Source: Linepithema humile (taxonomy: Eukaryota > Arthropoda > Insecta > Hymenoptera > Formicidae). From it: a stretch of DNA of 64,000 nucleotides. The DNA lies in NCBI RefSeq assembly GCF_040581485.1, contig NC_090130.1:7130001-7194000 (forward strand), given 5' to 3'. This document shows positions 1 to 11,527 of the stretch, piece after piece. The notes under the pieces are model-generated. The model saw only the letters and a list, made by a program, of their open reading frames with translations. It made no database searches and was not told where the DNA came from. Position numbers and translations under genes: made by a program. How positions within the stretch are numbered: the first letter of the stretch is position 1; each line of letters begins with the position of its first letter.

Positions 1-1893
1 GGTGGACTCTTTGTTCCACCCTCGGGCTGTCCACTTTGCTTTCGTCCTGGATTTTTTCAGTCTTAGGTAATATCCTGAGTAACCGTTCCCTCCTTGCTTC
101 CCCGCATCCTTCTTGCTCTCGTCTCTGTCCACGGGCTTAACGCAAACGAGCTTTCACGCAGCGTGTGATACCTCCACCTTTGCACGTAATGTGTATGCTC
201 ACGTACGTGGAAATAGGTATTTTACATATGTTACTTTGACACCGAGTCTGGTTAAGACGTCTCACGTCGGCGATGATTACAGCGGCGCGCTGCACGACGA
301 CAAGATAAACATGATTCTGTACGCGCGAATGGCTCTGTGAGATGCGATCTAACCGTCGTGTTATCGTCATTTTCTCAATGCTTCAGGTGATCGAGATACA
401 TTGATTAAAAATTCTCACGACACGTTTCACTCTCCTTTTTATTTCAGGAACATCAATCTTCCTCTTTTTCTATTGAAAATTATTTGAAAAGAAACGCTTA
501 AATAATTAACCGCAAGGTTTCCAAAAAATATCTGTTTTTATTGAATTCTTTAAATAGTGAAGCTTAATTATATTCACAAATATAAAAATTAATAAAACAT
601 TTTCCTTGTTTGTTAAATTTATCATTATATTCCAGCGAAAAAAGTTTTTATTAACGTTAGCATTTAATTGCTTTTTCGTCGGAAATGATCTCTCTGGATA
701 TGACATAAAAATGTATTGTATCTCAAAGTATCAGTCGGTCGATGGATGTCTGAGAGTCGCGATTCGTGTCAACAACGACAACGACGAAGGCAAGCTCTGT
801 CCTGAATAATTGGATGAGCTCTTAAACACTGCAAATTACCCCCGCGGCGACTTACTTATTATACTACGAATCATGTGGGACGACGAGAACGGGGGCCGAG
901 AGGGCAGAGCGGAGGGACGCAACGTCCGACTGCGGTGGCCGTTTATATTATAATTTCAAGCTACGATTACTTTGCCTTTTGTCTCCCGACAGGCGCACGT
1001 CGCGGTCAAAGCTCAAAAGCTTACTTATTATTTTCGGTCAAAGCCACGCGCGCGCCCCGCACCGCCTCGGCGACCTTTTTCAAGCTGTCGCCCCGAAGGT
1101 TGACGGGGAGGGTCCGTTTTCGCGACCGCAAAACTGGTTTCGCTAGCATTCGCCCAAGATGAGATCGTGAGATCGATAAGTATCGCCTTACGCACGGCTG
1201 CACGGAGATAAAATCGAAAATTGTTTTAAGCCTTTATTCTGCGACAAAAAGTATTCGACTTGTAAGTAATATCATAAAATGGATCGACAGTCGCATTCGA
1301 ATCAAATGACTAGACGTATCGCGCGAATGGCTGCAGAACGCGGCTATATCACAGATCGCTGATCTTAGGTTAACCCCCGGCAGGGGAGTCCAGATTCCGC
1401 CTACAGAGTATTCAATTTGAGTGGAGCGAATTGCAGATTCTCACCGACTGCCCGCGGGCTTATTATCGCACTTTACCGGGTTGAAACATCGGGCGAAATT
1501 GCTTCTCTACCCTGGCCGATTCGCCGCATACAACGATTCTGGAGCGGGCTTTACAACAGACTGATACGATCTATAACCGAATATTATGGTAGCTCGAGCA
1601 ACAAATGTGGCACAGCGCGACCTCGCTGCATCTCTACGTCATGACAAATATTTCACTCGGATCAATAATTACATCCTCCGCACTTCTTTCTACAATTTTC
1701 TTTATCAGGTATACTTAATTGCTTACTATTAACTGGATATCAGAAATAATGTACTATTTCACTTGCGAATAAAACGGAGCCGCATAAATCATGTGATATT
1801 ATGAAAACATAGAAGTATCAGAGAAGTAGAGAATTAATAACACACATTTAATTAAAGTCATCATTTACAGTTGTTTTCCTTTTTAATTTGAAG
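1..1893. other. non-coding stretch, no gene recognised
   Basis: I see no supported gene here. The segment mixes an AT-rich block (about 380-720) with a CpG-rich block (about 840-1150). The open frames are short, start at non-ATG codons or overlap each other on both strands, and show no domain. The window opens with a small perfect hairpin, GGTGGA and TCCACC, around an 8-nt loop at 1-20. Confidence 0.55.
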
Positions 1894-1977
1894 ACATGGA
1901 CGAGAGGCAGAAGAGCAGGTCCAAGCGCGATCGAGAGGCCGAAGACGATGAATCGGCATTAATTGATCGCTCGCGAG
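1894..1977 (+). CDS. candidate short exon, charged peptide, phase 1-1
   Basis: The 84-bp segment follows a pyrimidine-rich tract ending in AAG and stops at CGCGAG followed by gtacga, a possible donor. Read in frame it gives a highly charged peptide that begins MDERQKSRSKRDREAEDDES and continues ALIDRSR, with a junction glycine. An in-frame TAA lies just upstream of the acceptor, and read-through meets TGA 12 codons past the donor. The length is a multiple of three and both ends are phase 1, as in a cassette exon. The ATG at 1896 could instead be a start codon. The Arg/Lys and Glu/Asp mixture with mostly G/C-ending codons looks more coding than its AT-rich flanks. The donor is only fair and no partner exon was found, so this could be chance. 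Confidence 0.27.
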
Positions 1978-2005
1978 GTACGACGAAACGATCGGCAGAC
2001 CCCGT

Positions 2006-2075
2006 GGGGTGATCGGGGGGACGGCGGGGGATGCCAGAATGGGAGATGGAAAGGAGGGTGAGAGGAGGGGGAGGG
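2006..2075 (+). other. G-rich tract with G-quadruplex potential
   Basis: Successive G runs of 4, 6, 5 and 3 occur at 2006-2009, 2015-2020, 2026-2030 and 2041-2043, followed by more GGG and GGGG runs to 2075. The spacers are 5, 5 and 10 nt. This satisfies a relaxed quadruplex pattern. It lies just downstream of the candidate exon at 1894-1977, within its putative intron. Confidence 0.5.
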
Positions 2076-4037
2076 TTATTAAAAATGCCCTGAAATATCC
2101 GGCGGATTAAATCGTCTCATTTGCATAAGATACGGTCACCGTAAACGCGAATTTATGGATATGCGAACGTATAGATTCGAGACCGAACGGGATAACTGCT
2201 AATAAAGGCTCATCCTGGCAGCAAATAATGAGGGGGTCCCCTGGGTGGCGTGGCGCCACGATATCCGACTAAATATCTCGCATGAGCTTATACCGTACGC
2301 TACATTATTGCCGCGAGATACGTTGTAAACATTCTTTACTCGATTCGCGTTCCCTTCCCCCCCCCTCGTTGCCCTCGCGCCAGCTCCGCGGCGCCGCAGT
2401 TCATTTCCTCTTTCGCTCGGTCTTTCCTTCGACTTACGACACTGCGCGTCGTGATATTCCCAGCTTTTTCCATATGCAATAAAATGGCCAAAGTTATGCT
2501 CGCGGGGCTCGTGATCAATAAACGTTAATTCATACAACCCGATATTACTCGATCGAATTTATGCATTGCGACTAATAGCGATAATATATTTCCGATGAAC
2601 GCGCGATTTCTCTCTTTTGTTGCTTCATATCCGCGCTCTCTCGCGATGCATCGATATCGAGAGTCTTGAATTCTTTGAAATGACATTGTTATAAAAATGT
2701 GCACGTAACGTTACTATTATTATTTATTAGCGAAAAGTACGGGCATTTTCATTCTTGTGGCTCGAGATATTGACATATCGGGGAACATTTCGTTGTCTCA
2801 TTCTCTTATACGCATGCGTTCATAAAGCAATGGTTTAACACGTACGAAGAGTGCTAACAGAAATGCTAACAACGCGGTCTGTTACACACGCGTCAAGTGC
2901 ATAAAGCCAACAGGAGATTCCTGATAGCGAGTGCGGCTGAATCTTCCGTTAATACAGCCAACTCGTGGAAGTACGTTACGACGCGTGACTATAATATTAA
3001 GCGCAAGTGACGCCGATAGTCGACAATCATTACACTTAACGAAGTTTTCGCGTTCGCGAGAAGCGATCGTAAATATTCATTTGTTTGCTCGACTCATTAG
3101 GGTGTCATCTTGTCATTGTTATGTCGAGAACGGCAAAGATTCTATTAACTCTCACGCTAAAGCTTGAAATTTTACGCTAAAAATAAAGAATAAATATAAT
3201 TCTTCAATTTTTAAGTGTAATATAATGAAAAGAAACATCTATTACGATATGACAGATCTGTTGACGTATCTAATTTTAATGATTGTAGTAAATTAATAAT
3301 TGTAATAAATTTTCAATACTGCAAATTTATTTTCACTGCTTTGCTAATTTGAATTTTACTGAAAGATAAGAAATCTTTGATGATCTATGATATTGTTTCG
3401 CGTGTTAAAAAAGATTAAATTATTAGCTGACGGAAAATAGTGAAAAACCTGAGGCAATATATCTAATATAAATAAATTTATTCATGAATGTAATTTAAAT
3501 GAAAATAAAACCAATTCGAGAGAGAATTCGTTTAGCGAAGCAATGTGTCTTTTGGAATATTACTTTCGGGATAATAATACGAATAAAGGCGGACAACCTG
3601 TGAAAATTGGCCCGGGACATAAACCGCGATTATTGCGAGGAACACCGTACACCGAACTACGTCCCGAAATCAAGAAATATTCCCGTAGGCCTCATCCAAT
3701 CGCCGCACCGTACCGCAAAAGTCGGTAAAAATAAATGTCGCCAGCCACACGTATACGCGATGTACGGCGATAAATTAATCCGACACATCGCCGGGCGCGT
3801 TCCTCAGTCGTAGTAACACCGAATCCGTGGCCTTTCTCCCCTGCGCCACTTATCCCTGATTTATTGAAATTATGTCTCCGCACGCGAAAAAAACGTTTTC
3901 CGTACGTTACGTTCACGACTCGCCCATTCCCTTTCAAATCCACGCGACGATTATTCTTTATATCCGTGCGATTGCTATATCAGCGAAATATATTGATGTC
4001 TCTATCGGAGATGATAATAAATGTTGAAATGATGACG

Positions 4038-4062
4038 ATAATCGTATACAAATTACGATTAT
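4038..4062. repeat. perfect 9-bp inverted repeat
   Basis: ATAATCGTA and its exact reverse complement TACGATTAT flank a 7-nt spacer. It is AT-rich and short, so it may be chance. No gene is attached. Confidence 0.5.
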
Positions 4063-5124
4063 GAATTATAACGCGTGCATCGTATATACGTAAGTAATTG
4101 CGCGTATAAACGGCTCGTGTAATATAGTGCAATATTAGTGATACAAGGTAGTTAAGATAATTTATGCACCCGAACTCAAAAGTATCTATAAGAAAATAAA
4201 ATGCTGCACGCCGCATTATTGGCATGCCTACGGTATAAAGTCCAATGAGACACAAATAATGCGGCTCGGTAGAATTAATAGGCAGTAGCGTCTTGTTAAT
4301 ATCCAAGCTCTTCCATTCCACGGCAACTACTCCAGCTCGGGCTTATGTACAGCCTTGTAGTCGCTGTTCAATCTACGAAGAAAATGTTGTATCTGCGGTG
4401 GGTAGGCGCACGCTGCACGCATACTTCCACGATCGAACTGGTTTATCGATAAAAGCGAATCGTCGTCGCGAGATACTTTACAGTGTGTCACCGACAAAAA
4501 GAGCAAATGAATATATAAGTAGATCCGCAATATACGATGCTAGAGTTGCAAAAAATATTTTAGTTATATTTGAAAGATTTTCTTACCCTAATTTTTATAA
4601 TGTTTTGAGTAAAGTTTCTGTTTTTGCATAAACATATATTGATTATATTTAATGCTGTTTAAGGATATGAATTTCGAAATAACAATATATGTATTCATTG
4701 TTCTCAAGCCTATGTGTATACAGTGAACATCAGTTATATGTATCTTTGATCGTATCCAACCCCTCGTCGTGTCATAACATCGGATAAGGTAAGCCTTCAT
4801 CGGAAAAGGTCTGAATTGGAAGGGAAGACAAATCGCGCGTTACCTTCGCACACGTGTCTGTAAATACTAAGAACACAATTTTATTCATTTCACGAGAATA
4901 AAGTGTCCTTTTACGATTATGTATCGTTGTCATCGCACAATTTGCGAAAATTGGATTGAATATATTATTTTTATATATAAATGTGGAGAATTATAAATTA
5001 TAAAATAATTTATCTCATACAATTATCTTACTGTTATAAAAAAATTTGTAAAAAATTCCATTCTTACAAATGCGAAATATATAAGAATAGATATCGTCAT
5101 TATTCGCTAATAACGTCGCTCTTA

Positions 5125-5182
5125 GACGTCAAACCAGAGCGGGGAAAATTTCATCATTACGTCAGCGCGAGCTATATAAATA
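5125..5182 (+). promoter_or_regulatory. candidate core promoter: CRE-like sites plus TATA box
   Basis: GACGTCA (5125-5131) and TTACGTCA (5157-5164) match CREB/ATF-type half or full sites. Eight bases after the second lies TATATAAATA (5173-5182), a near-ideal TATA box. A start site would fall near 5203-5212, at the entry to a more GC-rich segment (5200-5620). No clear initiator, downstream ATG with a convincing frame, or splice donor was found, so the transcript, if any, is undefined. Confidence 0.3.
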
Positions 5183-5638
5183 CATCAAGCACTTAGATAG
5201 CCACTTTGACCGCGTCGACGCTTCCGTTCAGCAGCTGCCAGGCCCTTCCTGTTTCTCGTTTCCGCCGCATTGACGCTCTCCAGATCGAGATAATCGAAGC
5301 TCGTACAGACCGTCGCTTATTCGAACGAACGTATCTGTCGCCGGGGGTAGCTGGGGTAGTCGCCGGGAGGGTACCGTTGTATCTTGGCGCTATTAGCGCG
5401 AACAATACCGGAACCAGTCTGGGATGTATCCTGTCCTTAACGCCTCTCCCTCCCTCTCTATTCCCCACGCTTCGGCACCCACCCTACCCCTCCCCCCTTC
5501 GCCCCTTCGTCTTCTCTCATTTCTGTCCCTCCTTGCGCCCTTCTCGCGCCACCGAAGAGCCTCGAGTGCCCGATGCTTTTTCTCGCGGGCAATTTATCAA
5601 GGCTCTCCGATGTTTTTGTATCTGTCAAAGTATGGCGT

Positions 5639-5642
<4 letters not shown>

Positions 5643-5689
<47 letters not shown>

Positions 5690-5703
5690 ATATATATATA
5701 TAT
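5643..5703. repeat. (TA)n microsatellite
   Basis: About 60 bp of almost pure TA, interrupted once by a C near 5689. It produces long Tyr/Ile-alternating false frames on both strands. Confidence 0.95.
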
Positions 5704-7208
5704 TAGATATATACGCACGTGTATAACTATACATCGAATTCCACTGTCGTGGTGAAGTGCAACTACGACAGAGAAAAGAGGCTTCCAGCGCAATTCGTTC
5801 TTGCGAAGAATTACGACGATTCGGTAGCGACTGTCACGGAGGGCGTCGCGGTATGGAGCAGATTTGATACATCGTTGTCTGTCACGTATCAATGTCATTA
5901 TTATCCGTGCGGACGTCTCGGATGCGCAAAGTTCTCGACATCTGATCGATTAATGTTGTCGATTTAATACAATTCCAAATACAGTTTCTTAACATTACCG
6001 AGAATAATTATTTAAGTGTATAAATATATTAATATAAAACAAAGAGAGAATGTATAGATGCAGACTAAAAGCGACTGACGTGCGTTAAATTGAGTTCCGT
6101 TTATAAAAAAGCGCAGTTAACGGCACTTAATGAAAAATGTTCGATAAAACTTCTTCTGGACAGTATTATTGATTCGGCGGTGTTATTGATATGCGATGTG
6201 CTGGTGGGCGTCACCATCAGGGAGCAGCAGCTTCGAAGTAATTTATATATTTTCCTTCGGCCGATATTTGTCATCAAAGAGTGGCCATTAGCAGAAGAGC
6301 GGAGCAAAAGAAAGGCCTCTGGGAGACACAGCGGGAGGCATTAGACCGTAGCTCCCATTAGCTCGACTTGGTTTTTCTCTCGAAAGGAAATTAATGGCTG
6401 ATCTCTGCCCGAATCCTACCACCGATAGAACCGAGTCGAACCGTATTCCCCGCTACACATCTTCGACATCTGCCGGCATGCGCGATCTCATTATAGTTAA
6501 AAATTAATTTACGAGATTTTCTGTAATTTCTCACCATTCTAATTTAATTAATGGAATACGAACGTCAAGATAAAACGTAATTTCGACGGATCTGGCTGTC
6601 TATTAATTCAAGATAACCCACACGTCCCGTCAACGGACGATCAATCACACCGCAGAAAGAGACGTCACGATACAAACGTCATATCTAAGCGCTGCTCCCG
6701 AAGCTATAGGGAGTCGGTCGGTCGTTCGCACTCGCGGTTGGGAACCACGTGAGCGGCACGTGACTAAGAGGATGTAGCAATTATATCTCCACTTCATCCT
6801 CTCCTCAACCTTCACTCTGCGCCACCTCCGCGACCAGCATTGCCTCCTCTTTCCCGCTCAACCCGCTCATTCTCCTTCAGCACCTCCCCCCCCTCCCCCC
6901 CTCCACTTCTGCCGTCGGACGCGGGCCGCCTTCGCAGCGCAACAATTAACGTAGCTTCGTGATATCAAAAATGACCCTTCCTCGAATCCGAAAACCGGCG
7001 GCTACTCATCAAAGACGGCCGCAATAAATTCTTATTGCCGGACATCGGGGCATTTACGATTCCTTGAACACCGTCGCGCTCCTTTTTTTATCGCTTCTTA
7101 TTTTCTATTGATTATCGAAGTGCTTTTCCGTATCATCCATTCGGCAGCGCATTCAAAGCGAGACTCAAACGAAACCTACTTCAGATCAAGTCTTTCGTAC
7201 TAATTGAC

Positions 7209-7232
7209 AAAAAAAAAAAAAAAAAAAAAAAA
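7209..7232 (+). repeat. A24 homopolymer
   Basis: An uninterrupted run of 24 A. It could be the tail of an old retroposed sequence, but no coding or SINE-like body is recognisable upstream. Confidence 0.95.
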
Positions 7233-8166
7233 GAAGTTGACTGAAGTTTCTTCAGAAATACTGTCGGAGTCGTTAAAAATGAATAGCGACACGGTTTCCA
7301 TCTTCGCGGCAGTGCGCCACAATCGTCGGAAATCATAGAAGCACTCGCCATGCATATTTAGCCGGACTCGTTCGGGCGGTGTGGAAGAAATGAGATAAGA
7401 GAAAGGGGAATTATACGAGGCAGGTGTAGGTGGTCCCCGCGGCCATTCCCCCGAGAATGTATTTGCGGGCCGTTTGGACCGGCGGATCGAGGCCTGATCT
7501 CGCGAGCCTTACACTTATACGGTAGCCGAACGACCCCTGGAAATCTAATTGTCGGTCTTCGAGCAAATTGCAAAAATAAACACGTCCGCGGACGGCGGCG
7601 GGTAGGCAGCGCGCGGGGATGAAGGGGTTGGGTAAGGCGGAAAGGGGGTGAGGGCAGGGAGAGCGTTGGATCGAGGACCAACCAGTGGTCGCCGGAAGTT
7701 CCTCCTTTTTCCCGTCTCCCTCTCGCTCTCGCGATCTCCGTTCGACTCTCTTCCACGGGGAATGGAAATACTAATTTTGCGGAATACAGTGGCCGGACTG
7801 CGGTGAGCGCCCATTGGAAGACGGCGGTGTGGGTCGTGATTACCTGGAGATAATTATAGTCGACGTGCGCGCGGCTTATAGCAGGGGGTGGTGGGGTCGC
7901 CGGTTGTATATACACCACGTCCGATGTGCGTTTACGTGTGCGTGCGGGCATCACGTGCCTGATGGAGAGGCCCGAGGTAGGTAAAATCATTTTTGTAAAA
8001 ACGTCACTTTTCGAAATCCCATGCGTAATCGTCTCCGCCAATTCTTCCGAGCAGCGATGTGCGATTCTCGTGGATTCGTTGTAATTTCATACAAAATTGC
8101 ACGGGTAGCAGTTTGAATATTGCTGCGAGAAGAATTATTGTACATTATATATATATATAAGGCTAC

Positions 8167-8187
8167 TTTTTTTTTTTTTTTTTTTTT
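8167..8187 (+). repeat. T21 homopolymer
   Basis: An uninterrupted run of 21 T preceded by a short TA tract (about 8147-8159). Read on the minus strand it is a poly(A), possibly a retroposon tail, though no body was recognised. Confidence 0.9.
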
Positions 8188-8618
8188 CTTTTCTACCGTC
8201 ACTAAAATTAGACTGAATAATCGTCGTTATTGTCGAATTGTTCCAAGAAACATTTTTCACGGTCATCCGGATTAACATTGACGGAACGTGTCCGGCGAGA
8301 CACGCTTTCCGCACAAGAGACGGCGGAGCCGCGCCGAAAGGAGTCCATCGACAAAAGGCAGAAAAGGGAGTAAGCGACGACGGAGAGAAGGAGCCGCTCG
8401 GAGGACGGAGAGAGAGGCCGACGAAGGGGGTCATGAACTTGCGCACTTGGAGCGGTTGAATTCGTGTCTTTGTCTCTTCGATGAAGGGCGCCGCGGTAGA
8501 TATCTCTCGGGGTATATATGTGCGCGGTTTGAGGTGGAGGCACTAAATCAAGGCCCCGCATGCTTTGGATGGCGTCTAACAAATGAGCCAATGACAACCA
8601 GCCCGGCCTGGCTCCGTT

Positions 8619-8634
8619 CTCTCTCTCTCTCTCT
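8619..8634. repeat. short (CT)n microsatellite
   Basis: Eight consecutive CT-type dinucleotides inside a pyrimidine-rich, CpG-rich block. Confidence 0.85.
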
Positions 8635-9100
8635 TGTGTTCTCTCTCCCCTGGCCCCCTCCCGCCACTCCCCCCGTGTTCTCTCTCGCTCCCGCGGGAAC
8701 AAAACGATAATATATTCGAGCGCGCGAGAGAGCACAGACGGGATCCGGATGGATCGAGCGGATACTATATATATATGCTGTTTCGAGGCCCACGTGGTGG
8801 AAGGATGATCGAGGCTTGGAAGGAGGCGAAATAAGGCGGAGGAGGACAGCGGAGGATCGTGGCTGGTGCTGATGGTAGCGGGGCGGGCGGGATGAAGCCT
8901 TTTACACGTCACCGAGAACTAATACCCCGACGCACGCTAATGACGGCCAATAATTTAAAATATGAATTTGTATAAATCACCGGTAATCGTTAATTTCTCG
9001 GAATGTTAGATCGGCCCGGTCCATCACGCAGCGGCGCAGGGCGACGGCGGTCGCTGCGTCTTTGAGGTCCTCACGGAGGTCATTTATGCCGGGGCCTCAG

Positions 9101-9118
9101 ATTAATTGGATTAATTAG
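9101..9118 (+). promoter_or_regulatory. overlapping homeodomain-type sites
   Basis: Within 18 bp the sequence holds TAATTG, GGATTA and TAATTA, overlapping one another. TAATTG and TAATTA are generic homeodomain cores, and GGATTA matches the Bicoid/Otx type. The surrounding 9000-9260 segment is unusually even in composition for a non-coding region and could be a conserved element, but conservation cannot be seen from one sequence. Confidence 0.25.
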
Positions 9119-10461
9119 GCATTACTGTGCCCCAGGGCACGCCGGTGCATTAGTCGGCAACAGAGAACCGAGTCCTACGAGGTACCCGACGAAGGCTTCC
9201 CCGCGACCTTCGACGGGGGGATCACCCTGGAGGTTTCGCGGGTTCTTTGATTTAGATCGACCTGCTCGGGCGACCTTCTCGATTCTCGGAAGCTATTCGT
9301 CTTCGTCGTTCAATGAGCTGCCTGTTGGCAGTTTTTTGCGAGATTTCATCAATCTATTTTTTCAGCAAATGGCGAGAACTATCGAGAAAAGTTTCAATAC
9401 AGCCGGAACAGTTTCGCGCAGCGAAATCTGCAAATAATTACCGCTGCGATACGAAAAAAAATGCAGCGTGCGATAACGATATAAAAAATTCACAGATAAA
9501 ACATTGAGTGGAAAATAATTAGTGCATAATATTTAAGCGCGAAGTCGAAAGCCTCGCCTTGACTTGGCGCTGACTCCGAATCGTTCTGTATATCGCCAAC
9601 GCCATACGACACGAACGATCGTCGAATTGTCGGGCAGAGAACAGCGCGAGTGGAGACCTTTTTCTGTTGCATGGTCAAAAGTCATTACCGGGCAACGAAA
9701 TTTGACATGGTTTTTACTCTTGTTGCGCGAGAGCGCGTGAGCGTTCGCCTATAATTATTTCCACATCTATCACTCCGGTCCGGCAATGGCCGGCGCGGCT
9801 GCGGCTCGAAGATTGAAGATCGGCTCGCTCGAAAAAAATGAGACGCGAAACCGGGGCCTCTTTCGAGCAATAGCACTGCCGGTGGGGAAAGAAGAAGAAG
9901 AAGGGACCCCTCGTCTATATGTGCCCCGTCGTCGACTGAATGCCAGTCGGTTTCCTCTTGTTCGACGACGGCGACGCACGAAAGGCTTCGATGACGTATG
10001 GTTCGTAGAAAGAGGAGAAATAAAGCGGGCGAGGAGGAAAGACGCGGAGGAACGTACCTGAGATTGTCCTCGGGTTAGGAGAAAAAAAATGTCATTGTAC
10101 CGGGAGGAACGAACAGTCATTTGGTCTGACGCGGCTTGATGCCGCGGCTGATTCTCTTTCTGTGCTCACTACCGATCCATTGATGAACGCTCGAGAGCCA
10201 TTAATGATTCAGCCTCGAGCGTATCTCGTGACGCTCGAGTGTTTCCGCGCGAAGAAAGATATATATCTCGTCCGGCGAAGGACGACGCCGATAACTGCGC
10301 GTAATTTCGGATTAAATGTGATCTGCGAGGTGCACGATAAACGTCACGTACAATAAAAATTTTTTTACGAGGGAGATTATCGATGTGCAAATTACATTGA
10401 AAGTAATTTTCGTACAAATCATTTCGGTCGGCGAAACGGAAAGGAAATCGCGATCGGGACG

Positions 10462-10478
10462 AAAAAAAAAAAAAAAAA
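10462..10478 (+). repeat. A17 homopolymer
   Basis: Seventeen consecutive A, flanked by CpG-containing sequence. No associated gene. Confidence 0.9.
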
Positions 10479-10684
10479 CAATCGAAAACGATCGCGTTTT
10501 ATTTCCCGATAAACAACCAGCCGCGGCCGTGGAAGGGTTCGCTGGGCCACTTCGCATTTCCGCGGAATTCGCATGAGTATACCTATCTATAGCCGGGCGC
10601 TCTGATGTATTTCTGAGGCTTGGCGAGCGGCCACCATTATGCACATGATAATTAGAATGCGTTGGCGCGTGTCTCTATATATCC

Positions 10685-10706
10685 ACGCGTGCTGTACGCG
10701 TGCTGT
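10685..10706 (+). repeat. 11-bp tandem duplication
   Basis: The unit ACGCGTGCTGT occurs twice without a gap, downstream of a TATATAT tract (10676-10682). Function unknown. Confidence 0.85.
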
Positions 10707-10831
10707 GAGTTAGAATACCAGCCTCGTCGCTTACCGGCAGCTCTTTCACTAGACCAGTCGCGATGCTCTTTCAGCGGGCTACCACTCGCGCTACACTTGT
10801 AGCATCCCGGTCTGCGAGGCCTCTATAACCG

Positions 10832-10859
10832 CGGATGCGCTTCTACCAATGCGCATCCG
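10832..10859. repeat. GC-rich perfect hairpin
   Basis: GGATGCGC (10833-10840) and GCGCATCC (10851-10858) pair exactly around a 10-nt loop, and one further C-G pair closes the outside. Nine GC-rich base pairs are more stable than most chance palindromes here, but the stem is too short for a typical miRNA precursor. Confidence 0.6.
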
Positions 10860-11430
10860 AGCTTCGAATAAATTAGTTGAGTCACCTGCGTGCATCAGAA
10901 ACGAAGCCGTAATCATCTAGAAGCAGCGCGATGACGGGCCGTACGAAGAGACGCGTGAAGACGTTCGTCGACGTGGTCGACGATCAAAGAGGCTAGCAAA
11001 CTTGAGAACCCGTTGTGTCTTGCATCACATCACAAACATTGCAACTTTGTGCGACATATAGAAATTGTGTGATATCATGCGCCCTCGCTGTGCATCAATG
11101 CAAAACGCGGTCTATCTTTGACATCAGAGAGCTTTTGCGACGCGCGTTTTATTAAAATTCTTTATCAAGGCATATTTCTATAACGAAAAGAGCAAAGAAG
11201 TAAAAGAAAAGTTTACATTCATAATGCTCCCATTTTACACTTTAATGTATTGTTTATTTGCTTGTAAAATCGTAATTTAATTTATGTATATGTGGAAATA
11301 TTCGAAACTTTCACAAAAATATAAATATATATTTTGCTGCATTTGCTTTCAGTTTTAATTCAATGCTGGTTACTTTTGCATGTTTTCATTAATTTTATTT
11401 ATTTCTGTTCTATTAATTTATTTTTTTAAG

Positions 11431-11527
11431 TAATTATATCGATACCCTCGGTATCGACAGAGGAAATCGCTGAAATTCAGCCCGATTACTCGGACAAACG
11501 AGCCTACAGTGTCAGACATACGTTTGA
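11431..11527 (+). CDS. candidate short exon, hydrophilic peptide
   Basis: The segment follows a T-rich tract ending in AAG (acceptor) and ends at TTTGA before gtaagt, a consensus six-base donor. The frame is bounded upstream by TAA and gives a polar, protein-like run: STEEIAEIQPDYSDK, then RAYSVRHTFE. Reading past the donor meets TAA at once, so the frame ends exactly where the donor sits. An alternative acceptor CAG at 11458-11460 would leave a 67-bp exon in the same entry phase (1). The exit phase is 2. The peptide matches no family I recognise, and GTAAGT occurs about once per 4 kb by chance, so the call is tentative. Confidence 0.27.

Larger units (their letters stand above)
1978..5110. 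other. non-coding stretch, no gene recognised
   Basis: No supported gene. The segment is mostly AT-rich, with a G-rich head (2006-2075), a 10-bp perfect palindrome GTGGCGCCAC at 2250-2259, a nested hairpin around 2636-2661 (CTCTCG and CGAGAG arms), and an AT-rich core at about 3160-3530. The open frames are short and lack protein character. Confidence 0.55.
5211..11430. other. non-coding mosaic with CpG-rich islands, no gene recognised
   Basis: The segment holds microsatellites and several CpG-rich blocks (about 5210-5600, 6700-6960, 7380-8000, 8280-8930 and 9000-9260) separated by AT-rich DNA. The longest frames (227 and 234 codons on the minus strand at 7358-8041 and 8208-8912) run through pyrimidine-rich, Pro/Ser/Arg-rich sequence and overlap open frames on the other strand. 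They have no recognisable domain and are treated as compositional artefacts. Confidence 0.5.

Noticed and set aside
4847..4880. Apparent microexon between an acceptor and donor on the minus strand
   Set aside because: Only 14 nt long, with a weak donor (gtaacg) and no neighbouring exon; indistinguishable from chance.
5206..5898. Frames with long Tyr-Ile runs on both strands
   Set aside because: They are produced by the (TA)n microsatellite at 5643-5703.
7358..8041. 227-codon minus-strand frame
   Set aside because: Pro/Arg/Ser-rich, driven by pyrimidine and CpG content, overlapped by another frame, with no domain pattern and no convincing splice or start context.
8208..8912. 234-codon minus-strand frame with plus-strand partner of 140 codons
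   Set aside because: It crosses a CT/GA microsatellite and both strands are open; low-complexity Arg/Glu/Ser content fits composition rather than coding.
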